Assembly: GCA_035697325.1 (NCBI GenBank)
Contig: DASSDB010000002.1
Span: forward strand, 465,232-529,231
Reading direction: 5' to 3'
DNA: 64,000 bases
From: Candidatus Saccharimonadales bacterium
GTDB taxonomy: Bacteria > Patescibacteriota > Saccharimonadia > Saccharimonadales > Saccharimonadaceae
The notes under the pieces are model-generated. The model made no database searches. It was given only the letters and a program-made list of their open reading frames with translations, and was not told the DNA's origin. A program made the position numbers and the translations under genes. Shown piece after piece: positions 1-7,625 of this stretch (positions are counted from its first letter, which is position 1; each line of letters starts with the position of its first letter).

Positions 1-10
1 GTATTGTAAA

Positions 11-649
11 ATGGCTCATGAAATTCCCAACCTAAACGAATTTGAAGGCACAGTCTTCCTTGATCAAGATGACACACTTGCTCCGACTGCCGGAGGCATT
101 GAAGCTATTTTCGCAGAAGTCGGCGATCCTACTCGACTTGTAAGCGAGCGCCAGCGCCAGCGAATTCAAAGTCAAGAATTAGCGGCGGCTCAAGGCACTT
201 TAGTTGTACCACCCTATGACATCCGTGACCATTTAGGGCCAAACCCTAGCTTTGAGCTTGAAGGCGAGCCATATAACCTGTCTGAAGAGGATATTATCGC
301 AATTGCACGGCGACTACGAGAAAAAAATCCTGACCGGCTTTTTCCGGATGCGCGTCGGTCACTTGGCAGGCTGGCAACACGTAACCTAGTTCCAGTCATA
401 CTTTCATATGGAGATGATTTCACTCAACGCCTGAAAGCATCTTTGAATGGACTTGACGAGTATCCCGTAGAAGTAGTTGACGAGCTAAAGGGCGACTATT
501 TAAAAAAGCGGGCGATAGGCCCATACCTTCTCGTCGATGATCGCAGTAAACATCTTCCCAAACGAGGTGGTGTTTTGTATAACCCAAGCGGAAAGGCTAC
601 AACGTATGATGGCCCGACTATACGGAGCCATGATGAGCTTTGGCGATAG
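11..649 (+). CDS. HAD-superfamily hydrolase-like protein
   Basis: The 212-residue product has the HAD fold landmarks: a motif I DQDDT (Asp18 nucleophile, Asp20 acid/base), a motif II strand ending in Ser (ILSYGDD, about residue 130), a motif III lysine region (LKGDYLKKR, about 160) and a motif IV-like VDDRS (about 175). Members are usually Mg-dependent phosphatases or phosphotransferases acting in the cytoplasm. No substrate can be read from the sequence. A TATTGT at 2-7 lies 3 bases before the ATG, but the promoter is cut by the window edge. Length is typical for a small soluble HAD enzyme. Confidence 0.6.
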   Translation: MAHEIPNLNEFEGTVFLDQDDTLAPTAGGIEAIFAEVGDPTRLVSERQRQRIQSQELAAAQGTLVVPPYDIRDHLGPNPSFELEGEPYNLSEEDIIAIARRLREKNPDRLFPDARRSLGRLATRNLVPVILSYGDDFTQRLKASLNGLDEYPVEVVDELKGDYLKKRAIGPYLLVDDRSKHLPKRGGVLYNPSGKATTYDGPTIRSHDELWR

Positions 650-759
650 AGCCGCTGCGACTAGTCATTCCAGTAGTCTCAATAGCGAACCTTCCAGAAG
701 TCCGAAAAAAATATCTCGGATTTTATTTTCTAGAAAAGGTCCACTGGTATCCGTGCTGA

Positions 760-765
760 TATACT
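760..765 (+). promoter_or_regulatory. -10 box of leaderless permease gene
   Basis: TATACT ends 6 bases before the ATG at 772, so transcription should begin at or beside the start codon. No convincing -35 is visible. Confidence 0.5.
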
Positions 766-771
766 AAAAAC

Positions 772-2007
772 ATGAGTACGGTTTCTCGGCTTCGACGGAC
801 TGTTGGCACCACCATGCTTACTTTGTATGGTATTGGCAATATCGTGGGGGCCGGTGTATATGTGTTGGTGGGAAAGATTGCCGAACCGGCAGGGTATCTT
901 GCGGTGCTCGCCTTTCTGCTGGCGGCGCTCGTGGCTTTTTGTGCCGCGTTGAGTTATGCAGAACTGGCGGCGCGGTTTCCTGTAAGCGCCGGCATCGCCG
1001 TATATTTACACGAGGCTTTCAAGGCCAAGCGGCTATCGACAGTTATTGGCCTGCTGCTGGTGTTGGCCGGAACTATTTCAACCGCCACACTTCTCAAAGG
1101 TTTTAGCGGTTATTTCACGCACTTCGTATCAGTTGACCCACGGCTAGTGATTGCATTGGCAGTGGTAGCACTGTTGGCTGTCATGCTGCGCGGGATTAAA
1201 GAATCGGTAGGTACGGCGGCGATTCTGACTATTATTGAGGTTGGTGGATTGCTGTTCTTGATGGCAGCGATTCTTATAGCTGAGCCCGGTGCGTTAGCTG
1301 CCTATGGCGGTAGTTTTTCGCATGCAATTGGTACGGTAGACGCAGCAGCGCTGGCTGGCATCCTGGCCGCGGCTCTCATTGCATTTTATGCATTTATTGG
1401 GTTCGAAGATATGGTCAATATTGCAGAAGAAGTGAAGAGACCGCAACATGCCTACCCGAAAGCCATCTTGGCAGCGATGGCCTGTGTTACCGTACTGTAC
1501 GTTGCGGTCGCCGCGGTGACATTGGGCGTACTAACTCCGCGGGCGTTAAGTGAAAGCTCTGCTCCGCTGGCCGATGCCTATGCTACAGCTACCGGCCAAT
1601 CACCGGCATTGATTATCGGAGTCAGCTTGGTGGCTACGTTGAATGGAGTGATTGTTAATGTGGTAATGGGGTCACGATTTTTGTACGGGCTGGCCAGCCG
1701 GGGATGGATTCCTTCGTGGTTTGGCGGAGTATCAAAACGGCACGTCCCGGCACGTGGGCTAGTGGTGGTTGGCGTCGGTGCGGCGCTGTGTGCCTTTCTG
1801 TTGCCGATTGAGCAACTTGCCCAAGCTACGAGTTTGCTCCTGCTGGTTGTTTTCCTGGCTGTCAACATATCGCTCATTGTTATTCGAAGGCGGCATTCTG
1901 TAACAAGTCGCGAGATACGGATTTCTCCGCATTTTGTTCCTTGGGTAGGTGCCGTAGCTAGCGGTTTACTGTTAGCGGGTCAGGTAGTCCTCTTTGTAAA
2001 AGGCTGA
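772..2007 (+). CDS. APC-family amino acid permease
   Basis: This 411-residue protein is almost entirely hydrophobic, with about 11-12 membrane segments. It carries the APC signature near the N-terminus (GIGNIVGAGVY, residues about 20-30) and a conserved FIGFEDMVNIAEE stretch in the middle, typical of transporters such as YfnA/CAT-like permeases. It probably imports amino acids or polyamines across the cytoplasmic membrane, which suits an auxotrophic episymbiont; substrate cannot be read from sequence. Length is slightly short for the family (about 430-470). The gene is apparently leaderless and monocistronic, converging on the DUF1801 gene 7 bases downstream. Confidence 0.85.
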   Translation: MSTVSRLRRTVGTTMLTLYGIGNIVGAGVYVLVGKIAEPAGYLAVLAFLLAALVAFCAALSYAELAARFPVSAGIAVYLHEAFKAKRLSTVIGLLLVLAGTISTATLLKGFSGYFTHFVSVDPRLVIALAVVALLAVMLRGIKESVGTAAILTIIEVGGLLFLMAAILIAEPGALAAYGGSFSHAIGTVDAAALAGILAAALIAFYAFIGFEDMVNIAEEVKRPQHAYPKAILAAMACVTVLYVAVAAVTLGVLTPRALSESSAPLADAYATATGQSPALIIGVSLVATLNGVIVNVVMGSRFLYGLASRGWIPSWFGGVSKRHVPARGLVVVGVGAALCAFLLPIEQLAQATSLLLLVVFLAVNISLIVIRRRHSVTSREIRISPHFVPWVGAVASGLLLAGQVVLFVKG

Positions 2008-2014
2008 ATTCGTT

Positions 2015-2467
2015 TTATTTATCGAAGTTTTTTATCTGTTCTTTGCCGTCACTGCGTACGGGTTGTTCGTAACCAGTTTGCCAGGCTGTTTGTATGAGTT
2101 TATGGAGCTCATCTAGGTCTATATCGGCAAGTCTCCGTATATAAATACAGCCTTTGCCTGTTTTGTATGTGCCCAAATCCGGAAACTTACTTGTCAGTTT
2201 TACAGCATCAAAGGTGACGTAAAGCGATATTTTGCCCTTGCGCGGACTAAAGCCGACTTGTAGCCACTGTACGTGACGGCCGCTCGCGTATGTCAAGTCG
2301 ACTGAGCCAAAACCAATAAGTGCCGTTCCCCACATAACTGGCCTCGCACCGGTTATATCACTGAATATCTGTAATAACTTTCTGCTATCAGCCCGCTGTA
2401 CGGGATCGTCTAACCCATCGATAAAGTCATTGACGCTTGCCTTATTGGCCGTGGTTTTGTTGCTCAT
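2015..2467 (-). CDS. DUF1801 domain protein
   Basis: The 150-residue product contains a DUF1801/YdhG-like fold: a helical start (VNDFIDGL, DPVQRADSRKLLQI), then TGARPVMWGTALIGFG and a KGKISLYVTF strand ending in GKGCIYIRRLADID. The function of the family is unknown; it is common in bacteria and has an antiparallel sheet fold. I place the start at the ATG at 2467 because it is preceded by AAGGAGCCAAG; a 26-residue longer reading exists but its beginning overlaps the TATACT promoter box near 2535. A second DUF1801 protein lies at 60511. Confidence 0.75.
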   Translation of the reverse strand: MSNKTTANKASVNDFIDGLDDPVQRADSRKLLQIFSDITGARPVMWGTALIGFGSVDLTYASGRHVQWLQVGFSPRKGKISLYVTFDAVKLTSKFPDLGTYKTGKGCIYIRRLADIDLDELHKLIQTAWQTGYEQPVRSDGKEQIKNFDK

Positions 2468-2689
2468 CTTGGCTCCTTTTTTATTCCCCAAGTTTCGTAA
2501 GATCGGCGATCCGATATCACTCATATATCTATTAGTATACGCCATGTCTCTTTTAAGATTCGACTCAATAGTTACTTTAATGTTCGATCCATTTAGTCGT
2601 TAAATCTTCAAACAAATAGCTCGAATCCAAGGGGCGTATGTTAGTTAGTTGTATCTAGGCACGTTATACTAGATAAGAAGGAAATATAT

Positions 2690-3244
2690 ATGGCAAATGT
2701 AGTGTTTTTAATGGCAATGTCGCTCGATGGATTTGTAAACGATAAGAATGGCGATTCCAGTCTCTTGTATCCCGATTTTGAAGAGTTGAATAAGAGTGAA
2801 GTAATAAAAGAGTTAATTCAGAAAACAGGTGCTGTCATAATGGGTCGCCGTACCTTTGAGATGGCCGAGGATCCAGACTGGTATGTAGGTAATTATGAAT
2901 TCCAAGTGCCCATTTTTGTATTAACCGAACAGGCACCCGAAAAACAACCCAAGGAGGACAAAAATATTAGTTTCACCTTTATTAACGATATCCAGGCGGC
3001 TACAAAAAAGGCTAAATGAGCAGCTGGAGACAGACAGGTTACCGTCGTTGGTGGTCCTAATGTCGGACGACAGCTTTTATTATTAGACTTGATTGATGAA
3101 CTACAGGTGGCTATTATGCCTGTGCTAATTGGTGAGGGAACTCGCTTGTTCGATCACCTCGAAAACACCCCGATTACATTGGAAAAAACGCGAATTGTCG
3201 AAAGCGGCCCAAGAACCGACATCTGGTTTAAGGTTGTTAAGTAA
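2690..3244 (+). pseudogene. RibD_C/DHFR-like reductase with in-frame TGA
   Basis: The reading frame 2690-3244 encodes a complete RibD C-terminal-like (dihydrofolate reductase family) protein of about 184 residues: FLMAMSLDGFVND at the start, AVIMGRRTFE in the middle, TVVGGPNVGRQLL and IMPVLIGEGTRLFD in the second half. A TGA stop at 3017-3019 interrupts it at residue 110 without any frame change. A CGA-to-TGA mutation would explain it; other genes here use TGA as stop, so recoding is unlikely. The family reduces pterin or pyrimidine-type substrates with NADPH. The start is supported by AGAAGGAAAT upstream and a TATACT about 20 bases further. Confidence 0.8.
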
Positions 3245-3418
3245 AGCTATAATTCCACGAAATATTCGTGACAACCCAGGCTCCATTGTGAGCTTAGTTA
3301 TATCATATTTTGAATACATGTACCATTGACTCTAATGTTTTTATACAATCGTCTTTTAGTTAATGAACGGCAGTTGGAAGTTTGTTATAATCGTGAGCAT
3401 TATAAAATAGGAGGATCT

Positions 3419-5044
3419 ATGCAAATAGTACAGAGCATATGTCGCGCCGGTGTCAGGTTGGGCGTGGCCGTTACGATAGGTGTTGGTTTGGCAATTGTCG
3501 GCTGTGTGCCCTATGGGTTGCAACAAGCAAAGGCGAGTCAAAAGAATGCCGCAGCGTCAATAGTATGGCAGCCGAATTGCACTGAGCTCGATCCAAGCGC
3601 AGCCAGTAATCAGCAGTGCGGTACCTTGCAAGTTCCTCTTAATTATAAGGATCCGGGTGGTCGCAAAATTACGGTAGCGGTCTCTCGAATCGCAGCTGCT
3701 GATCCTAGCCAGCGACGCGGTGTCCTGTTTCTTAATCCCGGCGGCCCTGGTGGTCCTGGGCTCGATTTGCCTTCTCAGTTTGCAACACTTATGTCGCAGG
3801 ATGTGCTTAATCAGTATGATCTTATCGGTTTTGACCCCCGCGGGGTTGGACAAAGCACCCCAGTATCGTGTGGGTTGACGAGCGAGCAAGCCGAGCAGGC
3901 ACTTGTTCCGCTTACTCAAAACAATAATTTTAACGATACGGCTGCCTTTATGAAGATGGTTGCAGGCAAATGTGCTGCTACCTCAGGAGATTTAATGCCG
4001 TATATTACGACAAATAATACTGCCCGCGATATGGACCAGATTCGCCAGGCACTTGGTGAATCCAAGATCTCATACTTTGCTTATTCGTATGGCACATACC
4101 TTGGGTCTGTCTATGCATCATTGTTCCCGCAGCAAAGTGACCGCTTTGTATTGGATAGTAATGTCGATGCAAACTGGGTATGGCGCAAGCAATTTCGCTC
4201 ATGGAAATTAGCCGATTACGATCGTTTTCCAGATTTTGCTAAATATCTGGCCGCTAATGATGCGACGTACCATCTCGGCACCACCGAGAGTCAAATTAAT
4301 GCAAAATACTTCGAGCTTATTAATAAACTTCGGCAGAATCCGGCCTATATTCCTGATTTGAATACTACGCTTAACGACACGATGTTCCGTGAAATAGCCT
4401 TCTCAATACTTTATAACGATGCTACCTTCCCGTTAGGTGGTAGGATATGGCAATCAGCCGATGGACAGACACCAGCCACTTCACTTGATAAGAATGCCAT
4501 AAAGTCGCTGCGATCCGTCTCGCCGACGCTTGCCTCCGTGCCAGTAGATAATGGCGCAGCATCGGCATTGGCTGTGGTTTGTGGTGATGTGGCTTGGTCT
4601 CGCTCACCGTCGCAGTATCAGCAAGAACTCGCCTCTGACAAACTACTATTCCCTAAGTTCGGTGAGCTTGGCTCAAACATTTGGCCTTGCGCGTATTGGC
4701 ACTACCAGCCACAAGAGCAGCCAGTTGCCATAAATGCAAATGGACCAACCAATATTTTGATGATTCAGAACAAGCGTGACCCAGCTACACCATACATAGG
4801 CGCACTTGAAACGCGCGTGCTTTTCTTGAATCGTGCCCGTATGGTAACTGTTGACCAAGGTGGTCATACGGCGGCATACTTGGCAGCAAACCAATGTGCT
4901 ACCAACTCTGCCAACAACTACCTTGCCACTGGGGCAATGCCAGCTCATGATACTACTTGCGTGGCGGAGAATTTGCAAAGTCAGACGCCTAAGTCTCAGA
5001 CTCAGCAGCAAGCCATTAATAGACTGCGGGAGCTAGTGCGGTAA
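3419..5044 (+). CDS. secreted TAP-like alpha/beta hydrolase (peptidase family S33)
   Basis: The 541-residue protein starts with a membrane-entry segment (residues about 12-32) ending in VGC, a plausible lipobox, so it is probably exported or lipid-anchored. The mature part has an oxyanion motif NPGGPGGPG, a nucleophile elbow AYSYGTYLG, an acid-bearing NKRDPATPY and a final GGHTAAY with the catalytic His in a TAP-like C-terminal domain. Such enzymes (SlpD/SlpE-like, tripeptidyl aminopeptidase relatives) cleave short peptides. The start is chosen at 3419 because of the perfect AGGAGG seven bases upstream; an upstream extension is not protein-like. This could provide peptides for import. Confidence 0.85.
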   Translation: MQIVQSICRAGVRLGVAVTIGVGLAIVGCVPYGLQQAKASQKNAAASIVWQPNCTELDPSAASNQQCGTLQVPLNYKDPGGRKITVAVSRIAAADPSQRRGVLFLNPGGPGGPGLDLPSQFATLMSQDVLNQYDLIGFDPRGVGQSTPVSCGLTSEQAEQALVPLTQNNNFNDTAAFMKMVAGKCAATSGDLMPYITTNNTARDMDQIRQALGESKISYFAYSYGTYLGSVYASLFPQQSDRFVLDSNVDANWVWRKQFRSWKLADYDRFPDFAKYLAANDATYHLGTTESQINAKYFELINKLRQNPAYIPDLNTTLNDTMFREIAFSILYNDATFPLGGRIWQSADGQTPATSLDKNAIKSLRSVSPTLASVPVDNGAASALAVVCGDVAWSRSPSQYQQELASDKLLFPKFGELGSNIWPCAYWHYQPQEQPVAINANGPTNILMIQNKRDPATPYIGALETRVLFLNRARMVTVDQGGHTAAYLAANQCATNSANNYLATGAMPAHDTTCVAENLQSQTPKSQTQQQAINRLRELVR

Positions 5045-5093
5045 TTGTAGTTTTCTTACTCAAATATATGAAATTCTAGTGATTAATGTTGTA

Positions 5094-5117
5094 CCCCGCC
5101 AGGATATCCTGGCGGGG
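5094..5117. terminator. perfect palindromic terminator, GC-rich unit 1
   Basis: A 24-base perfect palindrome (CCCCGCCAGGA / TCCTGGCGGGG arms) lies between the convergent hydrolase and histidine phosphatase genes. It can act on both strands and belongs to the GC-rich unit at 5141-5647. Confidence 0.75.
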
Positions 5118-5140
5118 CGATGGGGCGCGGACAAATCTGG

Positions 5141-5647
5141 TCAGAATGTGAGCTGTCGTACCTCACACTGACGTGGTACGGGTCGCTCGTACTGGCTGGC
5201 CGTACCGAGCATGGTGCACAGGCCAGCAACCAGCAGGCCGTGCGTCACCCAGATATTTTCGGTGGGCGGCCGCTTCAGGGTCTTTTCGGCTGCGGCCAGC
5301 GCAACGGGCGGAATCCGGTTCTGTCGAAGCATGCCTCGGAGCACGTCGAGAGCCATTCCGTGCTCAACCTCATTGAGCTCGGGATGCGGCGTGCGCTTTT
5401 CGAAGCCGAGCGATTTCGCTGTGAGCTGTGTTCGGGTGAACTCTGACACGGCCACAGGAGTTGTAGCTGGGGTGATTCCGTACTTTTCCGGAAGCAGAGC
5501 GGCAAGAGCGAGACACTCAGTTGTCCCTCTCTCGGTGAGCCCGGCGGACCGATTGGCAAAAGCCAGTCCTTCCGCAGTCATCGAAGCTGAAACTTCTGTC
5601 GTGTTGGCGGTCGAATGTGCATGACGAATAACCCATACTGTTCGCAT
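5141..5647 (-). CDS. histidine phosphatase family protein (GC-rich unit)
   Basis: The 168-residue product opens with the branch-1 histidine phosphatase motif IRHAHST (catalytic His about residue 8, RHA in place of RHG) and has a second catalytic His in WVTHGLL near residue 135, with an acid in NEVEHG between them. Members are cofactor-independent mutase-like phosphatases (for example CobC, SixA-like or broad phosphatases); substrate unknown. The gene is GC-rich against its AT-rich surroundings, with its own TATAAT 8 bases before the ATG and its own palindromic terminator, one of the cassette-like units in this window. Confidence 0.75.
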   Translation of the reverse strand: MRTVWVIRHAHSTANTTEVSASMTAEGLAFANRSAGLTERGTTECLALAALLPEKYGITPATTPVAVSEFTRTQLTAKSLGFEKRTPHPELNEVEHGMALDVLRGMLRQNRIPPVALAAAEKTLKRPPTENIWVTHGLLVAGLCTMLGTASQYERPVPRQCEVRQLTF

Positions 5648-5715
5648 AACCGGCTATTATACAGGGAGGAGAACCCATATACAAGATAATGAAATGGAAA
5701 AAATATTTCGAACAA

Positions 5716-5738
5716 ACCCGCACCATGAAGATGCGGGT
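5716..5738 (-). terminator. hairpin terminator of GC-rich unit 2
   Basis: ACCCGCA and TGCGGGT arms (7 bp) around a 9-base loop lie just downstream of the gene ending at 5770. Confidence 0.6.
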
Positions 5739-5769
5739 GTCCGTACCTTTTGTTGCTAGTACGTGATGA

Positions 5770-6279
5770 TCACCGTCCTCGTTCGGCTCGGCGCTTCAGA
5801 AGGGCAGCCCGCGCGCTCTGGTAAGCGGCCTTGCAGAACGTCGCATATTCCGGCTTCTCGTTCACAAGTTCCGTCAGCTGCGGATTCCCAACAAACATGA
5901 CGCCACTGGCGCCGCGATAACCGCCTGTGTGAAATCCGTATCTGCGCGACCTGTCGACGAGGGAGAAAGAGGAGCTGGAGTCATACCAAGAAGGCCATGG
6001 GCCTTTGCCCCAGCCTCCCTCGGGCACTCCCGGCTCTCTCACTAGCTGCTCAAGGAGAAAACCGTAAAGGCTCCTTGAGCCATCGTGCAGATCGCTGTCC
6101 GGAACTTCTGCCCCCGCGAGAATCGCTGCTGCGACTATCGTCTTGCGTCGTCCGGAGTAGTTGATGGCTACCTCTTTCAAGCTGACCGATCCTTCGAGGA
6201 CGGGTCGTGTGGTTTCGAGATCTGCCGCGGTAAGCTCCACAGCTCCTACCTCCAAAAAGTGTTGGACACTTCTCACCAT
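5770..6279 (-). CDS. hypothetical protein (GC-rich unit)
   Basis: I do not recognise this protein. It is about 169 residues, soluble, rich in Gly/Ser/Trp in the middle (GGWGKGPWPSWYD) and ends in an Arg/Lys-rich helix. Codon use is GC-rich, unlike the neighbours. Two starts are possible: the ATG at 6279, 5 bases after a TACAAT box, or the GTG at 6240, eight bases after GGAGG, which begins MELTAADLETT. The second fits the leader-plus-SD pattern of the other GC-rich units. The gene lies between its own terminator and a promoter diverging from the Nudix gene at 6333. Confidence 0.5.
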   Translation of the reverse strand: MVRSVQHFLEVGAVELTAADLETTRPVLEGSVSLKEVAINYSGRRKTIVAAAILAGAEVPDSDLHDGSRSLYGFLLEQLVREPGVPEGGWGKGPWPSWYDSSSSFSLVDRSRRYGFHTGGYRGASGVMFVGNPQLTELVNEKPEYATFCKAAYQSARAALLKRRAERGR

Positions 6280-6320
6280 ACAATATTGTATGACAGTAAG
6301 CAAGGACATGAAAAAAAGTT

Positions 6321-6326
6321 TATAAT
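6321..6326 (+). promoter_or_regulatory. -10 box of leaderless Nudix gene
   Basis: TATAAT ends 6 bases before the ATG at 6333, leaving no room for a Shine-Dalgarno leader. Confidence 0.55.
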
Positions 6327-6332
6327 AAGTAT

Positions 6333-6881
6333 ATGCAGCTTACTATGAAACCATGGAAACTGGTAAAATCTCAGATTGTTTTTGATAACTATACAAAAAT
6401 AGAAGAGCGAACTTACGAATTGCCCGGTGGCCAAACAAAAAACTTTTATATCAAACTCTCCGGTAGAGCGGCATGTGTTGTTGCATTTACGGAGGATGGT
6501 AAAATCATTACCGTCGAACAATTCCGCCCCGGCCCAGATAGAGTGCTCTGCGAACTCCCGGGCGGTGGAGTTGATGGTGACGAAACATACGAGCAAGCTA
6601 TTGCTCGCGAACTAAGAGAGGAGACCGGCTATGAGGGCGAACTTCAATTTGTAGCCGAATGTGTTGATGATGCCTATGCAACGATGCTACGCGGGTGTTT
6701 CGTTGCGACGAATTGTAAAAAAGTAGGTGATCAGCAGCTTGATGACAGCGAGTTTATGAACGTGAAATTGCTGGAATTGCCGGAGTTCCTTGAAATCATC
6801 CGCGCGGGCCAAATGACCGATGTTGAAGCAGCATTTTTAGGATTGGATTTTCTTGGGGTGCTTAGACCGCAAGAATCGTAA
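6333..6881 (+). CDS. Nudix hydrolase, ADP-ribose pyrophosphatase-like (NudF type)
   Basis: The 182-residue protein has a typical NudF layout: an N-terminal strand domain (WKLVKSQIVFDNYTKIEERTYEL), the VEQFRPGPDRVLCELPGGGVD approach, and a full Nudix box (GGGVDGDETYEQAIARELR, then EETGYEG) about residues 76-100 supplying the metal-binding glutamates. Enzymes of this subgroup hydrolyse ADP-ribose or ADP-sugars to AMP and a sugar phosphate. The gene is first in a short operon with the glycolipid-binding protein at 6910, which starts 28 bases after this stop. It appears leaderless. Confidence 0.8.
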   Translation: MQLTMKPWKLVKSQIVFDNYTKIEERTYELPGGQTKNFYIKLSGRAACVVAFTEDGKIITVEQFRPGPDRVLCELPGGGVDGDETYEQAIARELREETGYEGELQFVAECVDDAYATMLRGCFVATNCKKVGDQQLDDSEFMNVKLLELPEFLEIIRAGQMTDVEAAFLGLDFLGVLRPQES

Positions 6882-6909
6882 ATATGAAAGTCAAAACAGG
6901 AGAAAACTG

Positions 6910-7464
6910 ATGGCGAGAACTATCGTGTGGAACAATGAAAACGAGCCTGGTGTAGAAAAGCTTAATTTGGATACGAAAGAAAACAGCATCGTTGCAAAAT
7001 CTCACGTCATAGGCGGCGATGCAGATCTCCATACTAAATGGGATGCGGAGTACGAAATTACTTGCGGTGCCAATTGGCACGTACGTGATGTTTCCATCTA
7101 CGAAAAAACAGCCGGTCGCCACCTCATTATTCATAGCGATGGAGCGGGCAATTGGACCAATGAAAGTGGTAAAGAAATAGAGGTCATTCACGGCTGTATA
7201 GATATCGACTTTCGCGCAACACCATTTTCAAATACATTTCCCATTAAACGCCTTCAGTTAGCGGAAGGTGAGACTGCTACTATCGAAGTGGCATATATCA
7301 ATGCGCCCGATCTTGAAATAACCAAAGAACAGCAAGTATACACGCGGCTCTCAAGCCATACATGGAAGTTTATTCAGCCGAGTGCTGATTTCGAAGCAAC
7401 CATTACGGTTGATGATGAAGGTTTCGTCGTGGATTATCCCGGGTTATTTACAAGAGCCAGCTGA
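6910..7464 (+). CDS. putative glycolipid-binding protein (PF06475-like)
   Basis: This 184-residue protein matches the pattern of the putative glycolipid-binding family (PA1994 type): a run of strands with IHSDGAGNWT, then the conserved GCIDIDFRATPFSNTFPIKRL and a late VAYINAPDLEI. The family adopts a beta fold related to lipoprotein-localisation factors; its role is not established. The start is set at ATG 6910, preceded by ACAGGAGAAAAC, rather than an upstream in-frame ATG within the Nudix gene's end. It is co-transcribed with the Nudix gene. Confidence 0.75.
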   Translation: MARTIVWNNENEPGVEKLNLDTKENSIVAKSHVIGGDADLHTKWDAEYEITCGANWHVRDVSIYEKTAGRHLIIHSDGAGNWTNESGKEIEVIHGCIDIDFRATPFSNTFPIKRLQLAEGETATIEVAYINAPDLEITKEQQVYTRLSSHTWKFIQPSADFEATITVDDEGFVVDYPGLFTRAS

Positions 7465-7507
7465 TCCAATTGCAAGTCCTCCCGTGTTTTCATAAAATCT
7501 TTCCCTC

Positions 7508-7536
7508 TTGAAAATCAGAGGTATGTCCTTTATAAT
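7508..7536 (+). promoter_or_regulatory. tRNA-Gly promoter
   Basis: TTGAAA (7508-7513), 17-base spacer, TATAAT (7531-7536), ending 12 bases before the tRNA. A near-consensus sigma-70-type promoter. Confidence 0.75.
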
Positions 7537-7548
7537 CATTTCGTACAT

Positions 7549-7625
7549 GCGGGTGTAGCTCAGTTGTCTAGAGCGCGTCCTTGCCAAGGACGAGGTCCAG
7601 GGTTAGAGTCCCTGTACCCGCACCA
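7549..7625 (+). tRNA. tRNA-Gly (anticodon GCC)
   Basis: A full cloverleaf is visible: acceptor GCGGGTG/TACCCGC, D stem GCTC/GAGC, anticodon stem CGTCC/GGACG with loop TTGCCAA (anticodon GCC, reads GGC), T stem CAGGG/CCCTG, and encoded CCA. The D loop has T at the usual G19 position and the T loop reads TTAGAGT, with A where C56 is normal, so the G19-C56 tertiary pair appears replaced by U19-A56. The 3' end is the insertion point of the integrative element that follows; the recombinase gene runs antisense into it. Confidence 0.92.

Noticed and set aside
537-767. 76-codon ORF overlapping the end of the HAD gene.
   Set aside because: It is out of frame with the HAD domain, has no ribosome site and ends in the permease promoter.
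3017-3019. TGA recoded as glycine (code 25).
   Set aside because: Many intact genes in the window end in TGA (for example the permease at 2007, rnc, the vWA gene), so TGA is a stop here.
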